Below are positions 11,579-22,480 of a DNA stretch of 64,000 bases, one piece after another (position 1 is the first letter of the stretch; every line of letters begins with the position of its first letter). This stretch comes from Combretum micranthum (Eukaryota; Streptophyta; Magnoliopsida; Myrtales; Combretaceae): assembly GCA_024138025.1 (NCBI GenBank), contig JAMXBD010000065.1:1364001-1428000 (forward strand). The letters are read 5' to 3'. Made by a program: the position numbers and the translations under genes. The notes under the pieces were generated by a model, which worked only from the letters and a program-made list of their open reading frames with translations, was not told the origin of the DNA and made no database searches.

Positions 11579-13630
11579 ACATCGAAGTGGGGCAATATTG
11601 AATCTTAGTAGGAAATAATCAATTGCCATTTAAGAATATGAATAGATTTAAAGAGTAATGGTAACACAAACAAAGTGTATTGCAGAAAAGTATATATTAT
11701 GGAAACTTACAAGCCATATAGAAATCAAGTGTTAATAATGTTGGAGAGTGGTTGTAGGTCCTTATGACAAATTTGAAAGATTTAGCTAAGGCCATAGCTA
11801 TTGAATGTCTTGGATTTAATAAATGATAGGAGAATATTGCAACTACAATTAGTGTGGGCATAATTCATAAGGCTAAATTGATTTGACAAGGAAAGCAGAT
11901 AGCTTATAGTTATCGAGAGAATTAAATGGATAAAAAACAACAATTCTTGCATATTTAGGAATTGGAGATCTTGTTATTGTGAGAAGTGCAAATATGAAAT
12001 GGGCAAGGATAGATGTAGGATGAAACGTAGTGGAGAGCTAAACCTTAATCATGTCAATGTTAGAATTTTCAATATATATCCACTCATTATTATAATTGTA
12101 CTATATCTTATATATAATTTTCGTTAATGATTTCACTATGTTATTTTCTGGAACTTCATATGTATAAGAAATTCATTCAAGAAATAATTAAAGATATTTA
12201 GTGTATTTCGCAAGAGATATATATTACTTGAAAATTAATTATTAATTAAAAATTATAGAGTTAATACATGAAATCTCAAATTATATAATTAATGTCATTT
12301 AATAATACTTTATGCAGTAAAGTCAAAATATTTGTAATTTGGACAATATAATTATTATTTATAGTATACAACAAATAAAAATAATTGTTAAAATATTTTA
12401 ATATAGATCATATAATTATTATTTACAATATACAGCAAAATAAAAAAAATAATTACTCATAAGAATTTAGTTAGTTAAATATAATTTCATAATAAATGAA
12501 ATTAACTCTTTAAGTTATTACGAAATAGAAAAGATAAAAACAAAAAGAAAAAGAGAGTAGTGACAAGTAATAAATGCATATCTAAAAAGTAAAACAACAT
12601 CCATAGGTTTTGAACCCATGACCTCATAGAAACAAAGTCATATATTTAACAACCAAATTATAATTATTTTCATATCATTGTTTACTATTTACAATATACA
12701 AATAATATATCAATTTCTTTTTCTTTTTCACAAAATTCCAAAAAATTAATTTTTTAAGAGCCTAGGAGTCTTAGGCCCCCATCGGTGCCAAACCCCCTTC
12801 ACTACGTTTATATGTTTTAAATATTGATCTTGAGAAAAAATGTTGACAATGGATTAATTCGGTGTAGGGTATTTAATGTGAGTACAAAGGCATGAAAATT
12901 TGTATTTGAATGAAACGAGAGGAGTTTTCGTAAAAAAGTGAATTTTTTGAAGTACACGACTAATGTGTGACCAAACACTAGGTTGTGTATCTCTCGAAGG
13001 CATAAAAATAACAAGTTTCTAGAAATGTAAGGCTCAAGTATGAGCCTATGCATTGAGTCATGTCTCTCCCTGTGCTTTTTGAAGAATAAGAACTCTAGAA
13101 AAGTACGACTTATGTAGAGCCCATGTATTTGATAGTGTACTTATCTATGACTTAAAATCTTGTGTCCTAAAATGCGCTAGCCTTTAGATAGCTCGTGCAC
13201 TTGACCCTACACCTTACTTATTGTTTAAGTTAAAGGGTTTGCTGTTTAGGTAGTGGTTTCTTGAACTCAAAATGAACTAATATTTTAAGTACTTGTATAC
13301 CTTATTTATTGTCTGTGTTTGTTTAGGATAGATTCATAAATAGACTAAAGTACTATATATTTGGATACAAGAACTTTTTTTTTTTTTTTTGTTGCTTGTG
13401 CATAGATAGTGATAGTAGATGGGTAGTACTCATGCTATTATCATGGTAAGTCAATGATCTATGTGTGGTGTTGTCCCAGAGAGAAGTTATGTGTGAAAAT
13501 GATCTAGGAGCTTCGATGTTGAGGATATTGGGCATACCTAATATTTACTTTATGGACTCATGGATGTTAGAGAGCACCTAACATCATATACATGTATTAT
13601 TATATTTATGTGTGGCAAGATACTAAGTTA
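11579..13630. other. Noncoding AT-rich stretch
   Basis: No gene is supported. The segment around 11750-12060 is less AT-rich and has a few short open stretches, but none matches a family I recognise. 12060-12730 is very AT-rich. The open frames at 12817-13053 and 13353-13535 (minus) look like chance; the second contains a poly-lysine run from a poly-T tract. Confidence 0.35.
12600..12665 (-). repeat. Possible tRNA-derived SINE relic
   Basis: On the minus strand the sequence reads aatttggttgttaaatatat..., then gtcatgggttcaaaacc, which fits a worn A box followed about 35 bases later by a B-box-like gggttcaaaacc. This layout is usual in tRNA-derived SINE heads. The 5' acceptor-stem half needed for a real tRNA is not present. 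Confidence 0.3.
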
Positions 13631-13875
13631 GGGTAACTTATACAAAAAATTCTTAATGTTTGGGGGTAAGTTTATTTTGGGTCTCAACATCTAGAAAAGT
13701 GATTCAATTTAAGTCTCCATAGACATGTGTCAATAGGAGAAACATTTAATTAAAACTCAAAAAACCCTTCTTCTATTGACACGTGTCTATAGAGACATTA
13801 ATTGAATCACTTTTCCAAATGTTGAGACTCAAAATGAACTTAGCCCTGAACGTTGAAACCTCTTTTTAATCACTT
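13631..13875. mobile_element. MITE, family A copy 2
   Basis: Inverted-repeat element. The left arm (gggtaacttatac..., then gtctcaacat and aaaagtgattcaatt) matches the reverse complement of the right arm (gagtctcaacatttgg, aaaagtgattcaatt). Its centre, read in reverse complement, matches the centre of the element at 3078-3363, including gacacgtgtcaatag, gagttttaattaaat and tttctcctattgacac. The extreme right end differs from copy 1, so the right terminus may be lost or replaced. No coding capacity. Confidence 0.7.
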
Positions 13876-14817
13876 GAAACGTTGACTTGCTTAGCTCAAA
13901 ATAATAATAATAAGATGTTAGTGGTTGCATAGTTATATGTTTATATGTGCATGTGTGTTTGCTTGATCATGTATGTGTGTTTATGGTATTTTGCATTAGG
14001 CTCCAATTCATTCCTTTATCTTTTTATGTATAGGAGGTGAAGCGTAAATAGTTTTATCACTACTTACGACTAATTAGTGGGTTTTGGGAATGTCGCTGGC
14101 ATTGAAGATTTTTTAGATGATGAATAGGGAAGGTGTTAGGATTTAATATAGAATAACATTCTAGTTATAGTGTATAAATATTGTGAGATCAGTATGATGG
14201 ACTTTCTAAGCCAATTGTTATATCAATACAATTGGACTATGAGATGAGATTTATATAGTTGTTTAAGGTGGCAACTATGCAAGCTGGCATTATTGAAGTT
14301 ATTAATGTATGAGTGATTCTAGAGTTGTTTATGACACTAATTGTTGGTTTTAACATGTTTTGAACTTTAGTGTGTCTATAATCGCTATGACATGTGGTGG
14401 ATTATAAATATCTTAATTGAGGGCATCACAATAATTATACTTGAGATATTGAACAGATATGAGGAATATTATATTAGTTTTGAGGGACTTATTTAGGCAT
14501 CTAAAGTTGATATTAGTGAGGTATAGATGAAAGCTAGATGAAGAGATAAAAGAAATGGAATGCAAAAAAAAAAAAAAAAAAAAAAATCAAATTAAGATTT
14601 TTTGTAATGAAATGTAATAATGCCTAAATGTTGAATATTAATATTTCGATAAGTAAAATTATTAATATTGCTTTAGGCAGAAATGTTTTCTAGTTATGTG
14701 TTCATTTAGCAACTCTATATAATTAATACCTCATAAAAATTTTGGATAGAGTATGGAATATTGCAATGGTGATTGATGAACTCCTACTTGTTAAACAGTT
14801 AGAGTTTATATTAATCA
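13876..14817. other. Noncoding stretch
   Basis: AT-rich sequence with a long poly-A tract at 14566-14586. No gene, RNA gene or clear repeat boundary was seen. Confidence 0.4.
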
Positions 14818-15613
14818 TGTCACGACCTACCACCCCAAGCTCCACTTGCGGAGGGGCGCCCCTAGGCCTTCAGGCCACTCTAGGCAGGGATCGTGATGCC
14901 AGTCCACTTGGCCCTCCCAGTGCATCCTCAAGCACAACCAGAACACCAGTGGCAACAACTTGAAACTATACCCACCAAGGTATTGTCTGCTTTTATCACA
15001 CGGTATTGTCCTTTTAGTGCCTGCGCTTCCCATGGGGCCAACCATCCTGGGATTGCTCTACTCAAAGCATACTTAACTTTGGAGTTTAACAAACTCCAAG
15101 CCATTGCACCTAAAAGGAGCATATGTGATTAGAGTTCCACTATCTATATTTGAGGGGTATTACATACTCTTTCACTTATAGAACTGGCGTCTCAGTCAGT
15201 TTCGTTACACAGGTCAAGAACCACTTTTCTGAAACCATTTGTCATGACTTGCCACCCAGACTTGCCATAGTTGGGAGGGGAAGAGGGGAGGGGGTCCTTA
15301 GGCCCTCAGCCCACCCTGGGTAGGGATCGTGATGCCGAGTATACAGACCCTCCAAGAGCATCGTCAGGTATAACCAGGACACTAGAAGCACTGTGTAACG
15401 ACTTAGAGCTCTACCCACCAAAGTATTGTTCGCTAGTCATACACCACATGATTTTGTCATTTTGGTGCCAGCACGTCCCAAGGGGTTACTCATCTTGAGA
15501 TTGCTCTGCCTAGAGCACGCTTAACTTTGGAGTTCTGACAAACTCTAAGCCATTATACACCAAAAAGGCGCTTCTATGATTAGAGTTCCACCATCTATAT
15601 TTGAGGGGTATTA
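14818..15613. mobile_element. Pair of TRIM/LTR-like direct repeats
   Basis: Two direct copies of a roughly 350-370-bp unit lie 422 bases apart. Copy 1 (14818-15164) runs from tgtcacgacc to gggtattaca; copy 2 (15240 to about 15613) runs from tgtcatgact to gggtatta. Shared blocks include gggatcgtgatgcc, ctacccaccaa(a/g)gtattgt, gggattgctct/gagattgctct, taactttggagtt and tatatttgaggggtatta. TG...CA-like ends, direct orientation and only about 75 bases between them fit a terminal-repeat retrotransposon in miniature or two neighbouring solo LTRs. The gap shows no primer site that I recognise. The short overlapping open frames here are by-products of its higher GC. Confidence 0.65.
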
Positions 15614-17194
15614 AAAATCACGATAAGTGTTAATTAGAGAAAGAGATTATTAAAGTATGGAATGTAAAATCAATTTGAGAAAGTTTGATTCTTAGTAACA
15701 ACATGAAATGAAATAAAAATAGTACATATAGTTAAAATTTGGTAAGAATCCTAATTTTACTTTAAATATAATTATTAAATTATAAACATTGTTAATAAAT
15801 ATAAGGAATACTAAAATAGAAATCTAATATGACATTAAGAACAAAAATGAAGGAAGAAAAGGTAAAAGAGTAAATTTCCTTGAATTTTCTTTTAATTTTA
15901 TGTATTTAGAGCATAATAATATTTTTACTAATTTGAGAATAGAAAATTGGCTTTCATGTGTGTGTGGATTCTTGTTCTTAGAGGTGAGTAGATAACCTAT
16001 TATATGCTTGTATTTTTTTATCTTTTGATACTCCACTAACTGGGCAAGTTTTGATCAAATATTGAGGGTTATAGGATCAGTTATAAATATAAATATAAAT
16101 ATATATGTATATATATTATTTTAAAACCTTCTCCAATATGGTAAGTATAGGTCAATGTTCCCAAACTTTGTATCCTGAAACTTCTATACGAAGGTATAAA
16201 GTTTATAGGTTCTAAGACAACAAAGTAAAATGTGTTAATTAATAGTGATAAATGTAAAACAAAATTATATTTCTATCTTTTACGCTCTAAAAAAGAAAAA
16301 GAAAATAATGTGGAAATAAACTTGTTGGAGATAGTTTAAACCAATTATTTATATGATATAAACCCTAAAACTTTTTTCTACTTAATTTTTTTCCCTTTCT
16401 CTCTTATCTCATTTACATGCAAGTATTTTCTCTCATTGTTGACTCATTTTGTCAAATGTTGTATTTGTAAACATATTACAATGAATTTCATGTCGTATAT
16501 AATTTAGATTATTAAACAAAACTTTTAATTATATTGTAAAATTTGAATAGATGAAGGGTGTACCTTATCCATGGATGCGTTATTTTATCATTTTTGTTTT
16601 GCATTGTGACTTTTATCTATAAGATATCACACAATGTTGGTTATTTGTAATATTACTTTTTAGGAAAATTCTATGATTCTGTTAGTTATTTAATGAGTTA
16701 AATATTCACACCCAATCGTGATTGTTCCACTAAAATACTAATATGTGTTATATTTGTATTGATGGCCAAATATTTAATTGGACAATATCATCAAAGGGAT
16801 CGTAAAAATTTTCCTACTTTTTAAAACTCGTAGAGGGTTAGTTTTCATGTAATTTGAATGAATTGAATGTTATGGGAACATCAACAAGTTAAGATTGTTA
16901 AAAATATACTTTACAAGTTCAATGATATAAAAATATTACAAAATAGTTTTAGGGTGGTACTAGAATCTTATAAAGTACGCTCCACTTATATATAAGATAG
17001 AATGTAAGGAGGATGTTATATCCTATCTGTCATATACATGCTCCTTTATGGAGCAATATTCAATAGGTAATACACATTGTGTAAGTAACAATCATATTTT
17101 GACACGTGTACTTTGTTTTTTCAGCTTTGAAGTGAAATGCAAGGTATTTCTTTCCTTTTCGAGTTTCGAGTTAGTTAGCAGGTAGGAGTGTAAA
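15614..17194. other. Noncoding AT-rich stretch
   Basis: No gene or RNA was recognised. The minus-strand open frame at 15824-16036 is low complexity and probably chance. 16081-16120 is a short tatata/aaatata-rich stretch. Confidence 0.4.
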
Positions 17195-17636
17195 TAGGGG
17201 TGCAAATGAGTCGAACTTTTGCGGGCTCGAACTTAGGCTCAGGCTTAGGCTCAGGCTCGACTCATTTAATAATTTAATGGGCTTAAGCCAAGCTGGCTCC
17301 TAATGAGCTTGAAATGTACAACTCAAACCCTCGCCTGTTAAGAATTCTCTAAACAAGCCTAAGCTCGACTGGTTTACATATATAATTATATATAATATTA
17401 AATTAATGTATAATTGTGTTTATAATATTGAAGTAATATAATTAATTATATTTAATATTATATTAATATATTAAACGAGCTTATTCATGAGCTTGGTTCG
17501 TGAGACCTTAACAATCTAGCTCGCGAACCCTTAATGAGTTGGGTTGCAAGCCTAAAAAAAAAGCTCAACCTCAGTTCATTTAGCCAAATGAGCTGATTGA
17601 ATAACTCGCAAGTAGGTTGCCTCATTTGCAGCCCTA
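17195..17636. mobile_element. hAT-like non-autonomous element (gctcga-rich)
   Basis: The ends are inverted repeats: left taggggtgcaaatgag, right (reverse complement) tagggctgcaaatgag. The interior is rich in gagctcg/gctcgaac words flanking a very AT-rich core (17370-17475). This terminal pattern (TAGGGGTG-CAAA) is common in plant hAT-type miniature elements, and the repeat at 30920-31473 has the same character and a perfect 8-bp target duplication. Here no convincing duplication was found, so the outer boundary may be eroded. Confidence 0.6.
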
Positions 17637-17899
17637 ATAATAGGTTTGTTGGTTTTATCTTCTAGGTGAGAACGAGAAACAAGCCCTTCCTCTATCTTAA
17701 ATTGTTTTTGGCAATAAATTGCTTCGAGCAGAATGAATTTAACCATTATGCCTAAAGATGGTTATACATCAATATTTTTGGTAACAAGTTCATGATTATA
17801 GGTTTTTTCGTTCAAATTTAATTTAATATGTTGGATTTTTTAATATATTAACACATTACTTTATTTAACTCTATGTTTGTCTATTATATGTGTCTATCC

Positions 17900-18745
17900 A
17901 CTTTTTGGGAGAGTGATCAAGAATCGTGAGAGCTAAGCATGAAACCTCTAACATAAAAAGAAATGTATAGAAGGTCATTTCGGTAATTGGGCTTTTGGCT
18001 CAATTTAATGCCACAGGCCAGTCTTCTAGGCTAGTGATAGGGCTTAGAAGACTTAGTCTAATAAGAGATGTTATAGGGAGATTTGGCTTAGTAGGCTGAG
18101 AACAAGGATCGTCAGATCGATTTATATTGCTCTCGGCCTAATTTAGTATTCTCATGCGTCAAAAGTAGACTATAAAAATATCTTCTCGGATTAATTTGGG
18201 CTTTGTTTGAATAAAATAGGTCTTATGTGGACTAAAATAGGCATTCATCCTTGAATACTTAGGATAAACTTCTTTTATATAATAAAAGCCATCAAGCCCA
18301 TTTCTAGCCTAACCCACTACTATAAGAAAATAAAGCTTTAATATCAATTGTTGGATCATTATAAAATGATCTAATGATCACCAGCAACATGTAATCTCAA
18401 CCGTTCATCTAAAAGTCATCCAATAGCCACCATCAGCTTCCAACATCTATAACTAAGAGGTTTCTCCTTTCATTTGGAGGACATTATGTAGATTACTAAG
18501 ATTGAGAGTAACGTAGATGCTCTGCTGAAATATCTCTAAGAAAGATTATAGCACTTATTTTAAGAACGATTGAGTCTATTTGATTTGATCTTTTGTCACA
18601 CTTGTGCACTCAAGAAACAGGGTTTGCCTGTTCCTCCTTTCACGCCTCTCTCTGTGACATCTTAATATCATTAGTTCAGGATTTCTCTCAGGTCGACTGG
18701 CACATCTATCGCACACGATCAACCTACTACAACAACCCCACCATA
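17900..18745 (+). repeat. LTR-like sequence abutting the OMT exon relic
   Basis: Less AT-rich than its surroundings, with several features usual in Gypsy LTR 3' halves: a polyadenylation-like block (tataataaaagcc near 18280), 'cttgtgcactcaagaaacag' near 18599-18620, and a tail ending ...cacacgatcaacctac just before the OMT-like sequence starts at 18749. No second LTR or primer site was identified, so this is inference from general LTR character. If correct, an insertion or rearrangement removed the promoter and start of the OMT copy next to it. Confidence 0.4.
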
Positions 18746-18748
18746 AAA

Positions 18749-19478
18749 ATGTTAAGAGGGAACTCATATATGGAGACATTTGTTGGCTTCCGCTGACTCC
18801 ATGGCATTGAAATGTGCAATCGAGCTTCCTATAGCTGATATATACTACATTCGCAAGGTGATCATTTAACCTTATCCCAAATTTCTTCATAAATTTTCAG
18901 TACTTCCTCCCTAGACATAAACCATCTTAAGCGAATTATGAGACTATTGGTTCGCAAGGATATATCCACATCACATGCAGAATCAGAAGGTGAAGAGACA
19001 ATCTATGGATTGACTCCTGCCCCTAAATCGCTTTTTCATGGCTCCAAGTAAAGTCTTGCTCGAATGGTGACTATAAAGAACTATGAGTGGCAAATGGCTT
19101 CAGCCTCCATGGCACTATTGTGGTCAATGTGTCAAACAAGGTGGTACAGCATTCGAGACGGCACATGGCTGTAAGATATGGGACGTTGAGTTAAAAAATA
19201 GAATCCAATGATGCTGTGGCTTGTAGTTCCCGGATCATATTTAAGGCCATTATATACTGTTACATAGAAGGGTTTGAAAGCTTGAAGTCTTTTGTTGATA
19301 TAGGAGGAGGAATTGGCAGTGTAATAGCGGAGATTGTTCGGGAAAATCCACACATTAGAAGGATCAACTTGATCTACCGCATGTTATTGCTACAGTGCCA
19401 AACTACGATGTTGGGATCACCCATGTTGGAGGAAATATGTTCGAGGCCATTTCCAATGCTGATGTTGTTTGCATAAAC
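18749..19478 (+). pseudogene. O-methyltransferase exon 1 relic
   Basis: Nucleotide similarity to the first exon of the OMT at 24499 runs from atgttaagaggg (codon 10 of that copy) to the exon end. Recognisable blocks are ctccatggcattgaaatgtgcaa, cttaagcgaattatgag, tctatggattgactcctgcc, the S-adenosylmethionine-binding segment SLKSFVDIGGGIGSVIAEIV (about 19277-19336), and GITHVGG near 19410. Frameshifts and stops interrupt it from the first 45 bases on. The exon ends at ...ataaac followed by gtatga at the position of the gtaagt donor in the other copy, and intron-like similarity continues for about 80 bases. The first nine codons and the promoter are missing, and no exon 2 follows. Confidence 0.9.
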
Positions 19479-19722
19479 GTATGAGCCGTATTCTAGATGA
19501 TTGTTCATATAATTAGCTCTGATTTCTAAATTTACGTTCCTTGCTTTTTCACTTGTACCATTACACGACTTCACAAGATATTCAAACCCTTTTTAGAGTA
19601 TAAAGGTATGATTCTTACCAATTTTAAGACAATTCAGAATATGTACTCGATGCCACATGTTCTAAGTTTTGAGATAATTTGTAATTTACCATTATTGCAC
19701 CCTCGTGAATCCATATTGTTAA

Positions 19723-20079
19723 AGGAAAAAAAAATCATTTTTTGGTACCTAATCTTTGATGAAGTGGATAATTAAGTGTTGAACTTTTAAAAAGTCTTAA
19801 TTTCATACTTAGTTAAACTTTTTTGTGCTTTTTTTAGGTACCTAAACTTTTAAAAAGTTTAATTTCATATCTAATTAAACTTTTTGTCCCTTTTTATTAC
19901 CTCATTCTTTTATTATTTTTTAAAGTAGTACACATATGTCAAGCAACAATTAAGTGATATAGTGTCTAGGGGTACTAATTGACTTTTTAAAAGTTCGATT
20001 AGATATGAAATTAGTTAAAAGTTCAAACACCTAATTATTTATTTCGTTAAAATTCAAATGCCAAAAGAAGCATTTTCCC
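19723..20079. mobile_element. Mutator-like MITE with 9-bp target duplication
   Basis: The arms are inverted repeats: left aggaaaaaaaaatcattttttggtacct..., right (reverse complement) gggaaaatgcttcttttggca..., with further shared blocks (taattaagtgttgaacttt versus taattaggtgtttgaactt; taatttcatac versus taatttcatat). The nine bases tattgttaa occur directly before (19714-19722) and directly after (20080-20088) the element. A 9-bp duplication is typical of Mutator-superfamily insertions. No coding capacity. Confidence 0.8.
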
Positions 20080-20089
20080 TATTGTTAAT

Positions 20090-22480
20090 TGTGTGCAGTA
20101 ATAGTTTCAAATTTATCAGCAAAAGAAAAATAAATATATGGATAAGTTTGAAACTTAATCCTAGCCCTAAAGGACGTTAGTATCCGTTACTGTATCTATC
20201 CATATGTATACATTTCCACTGCTTATTTTTGTTTTTCCCTTGCAATTTTTTTTTTTTTTTTTTGTATAATATTACCTCCTTCAAATTCTGCTGTTTGAAT
20301 TTATTATATAATAAATTATCTAAACTTTTAAAGTCACCGACAGTCTTGAATATAATACTAGTAACAAATTGATTATCAATGATAAATATAAAAGGAATAT
20401 TAAAGGTTGGATTATAGTTGGAATTAATTTGAGCTGTATTAACGTCGCAATGGTTTGTGATTTAAGGTTTGGGTAAAGTAGAAATTAATAAGAAGACAGG
20501 AGGAGGAAGCATGATATTTGATATTGGAGAATACGATCAATGAACAGCCATATGGTTTCCTTTGGTAAAAGTAATTTAATGATTGGCCAGATTTATGGTC
20601 CATTTTTCCCCTAAATAAAATAGCGTAACGGATAAATATGAATTTTCGTTTGATTATCCAAAGTGAAAGGAGCATAAAAATTATAGAGGAAGCTAAGGCA
20701 GAGTTAAGGTGTCATAATAAACAAAAGGAAGAGAGGACGACGAATAGACAGTAACGTGCGAGCTCTGGTTGTTAGTGTGGTCCGGTCATCTCAAGGGTTC
20801 GGTAGGCCAAATTATGGGGGGGGGGGGGGGTAACCTATGGACCTAGACATAGGTATGGTTGGGTCGGATCGTCGACCTAGGCTGAATTGTTATCGGATGG
20901 TCATGATTCGTGGTTTAGCTTGATCGTATGAGTCATGAACCGTGAGTCAACCTATTGGCCTAGTAGATCAAGACCGGTTTAAGGCCTCAACCCGTCGACT
21001 CAATGAATAAGACAAGTCAAAAAAAGAAAAAATTAAAAATATACTAGCAAAAGAAAATAAGAAATAAATATTTAGACTCATTTTATTGTGAATAGATAGT
21101 ATTTATTATGAAATTATTTTTTTTCCTTCATTTGTTCAAGTATGCTTTTTTAGCCTAAGTGTGTGCACTCTAGAGTAACTTTTCTATTCAAATGTGCTTT
21201 CTTTAATAAACTTTGTTTGTTTTGCATAAATTTGTAATTTAAAATTCTTCATATATCTATTGTATGATAATCTAAATATGTGTTTTTTTATCGTTTTAAT
21301 TAAAAAAATTATGAAAAATAAAAAAATCAAGGGTCATGAATTGACCCTAAATCATCGGTTTGAACTAACCTGGCCCGACCTTCATGGCCACAGGCTGGTT
21401 CTGGTTCAACCACGACCTGAACCATGGCTCGGCGGTTTTGGACCGATTCAACCCAGCGCCGACCTCTATATGAACCTATCAAGTTCGAGCTGATTCGAGA
21501 TGGTTCGGACCCACTCCCTATTCTAAAAAAATTAAGGAAAAAAACACCACTTTTTAATTAAAACTAAAACTTCAATCTTGTAATATAAATTGAGCCGAAA
21601 AATATACTACTCTTTAATCCATTTACATCTAAAACTATACAAGATATGCAATTATTTATATATAATCACATCTCCTTTGAATTAAAATATTAGTAATGTG
21701 GAACTAGAGTAAATTGGAATTGCTCTCTTAAAAAACTTTATATAAAGCATGAGATATGTTTTTAAATTATATTTATTATCAACAATGTATTAAATACTTG
21801 TGAATAGATAATAATTTCTATTAATATGAAAAATAGTCTAAATATTAAATTTTATTTATTTTTTCAACTTTTTCTTTACTTTTTATTTTATTTTATATCT
21901 TTATTTCTTATATTTGTTTATAGTGAATAATACATGTTTATTTTTTTATTTTTTTAAATAGAACATGGTTGGACTTGCCAGATTCATGTGTTAGCCAATA
22001 AACCAGACCAAAACCTGTGAACCACAGTGAGTTCATTGGCATCCCAATATGACCGGATTCGGATCGAGTCCCCATTTGGACTGTGATCCTTAAAGATGTC
22101 TGGTTTGATCAAATTATTTTTGAACGTGTCTTGAAAGACATGCAATACTACGTATAGGATGTTGTACCGTAATGCTGGATTCCTTTATAATCCCCCACTA
22201 ATGGGACGTCGGAGGATATTTAAGGTGAAACTTGTTTTACCTGAAAAGGAGCTGTCGGCACTCAGCAGAAAAGAAAAGCAATGGGCCATGGGCCTAGACC
22301 TAGTGAACATTCACAATCAAAGGGTTGCGTCGTCCAACTCCATGCAGCGAATCATTAATTTTGATGGGATCGATTTTATTATTATATAATAATTTATATT
22401 ATATTTAATTTTAATCAAATCATTAAAATATATTATTTTAATTATTATATTTATTTTAATAATTAAATAAATAATCAATG
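20090..22480. other. Noncoding stretch with hAT-like ggttcgg-rich segments
   Basis: No gene is supported. 20832-21010, 21320-21520 and 21960-22110 are GC-richer and carry words such as ggttcgg, gaaccatgg and accggttt, like the interior of degenerate hAT-type repeats, separated by very AT-rich DNA. They may be ends and middle of one nested or decayed element, but I could not pair the ends. The open frame at 22159-22389 resembles nothing I know. Confidence 0.35.
20816..20831. repeat. 16-base poly-G tract
   Basis: An uninterrupted run of 16 G on the plus strand, striking in AT-rich DNA. It sits just left of the ggttcgg-rich segment. Confidence 0.9.

Noticed and set aside
17187..17644. 8-bp target duplication around the 17.2-kb hAT-like repeat
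   Set aside because: The flanks agtgtaaa and ataatagg do not match; shifting the left boundary to 17183 gives only 5 of 8.
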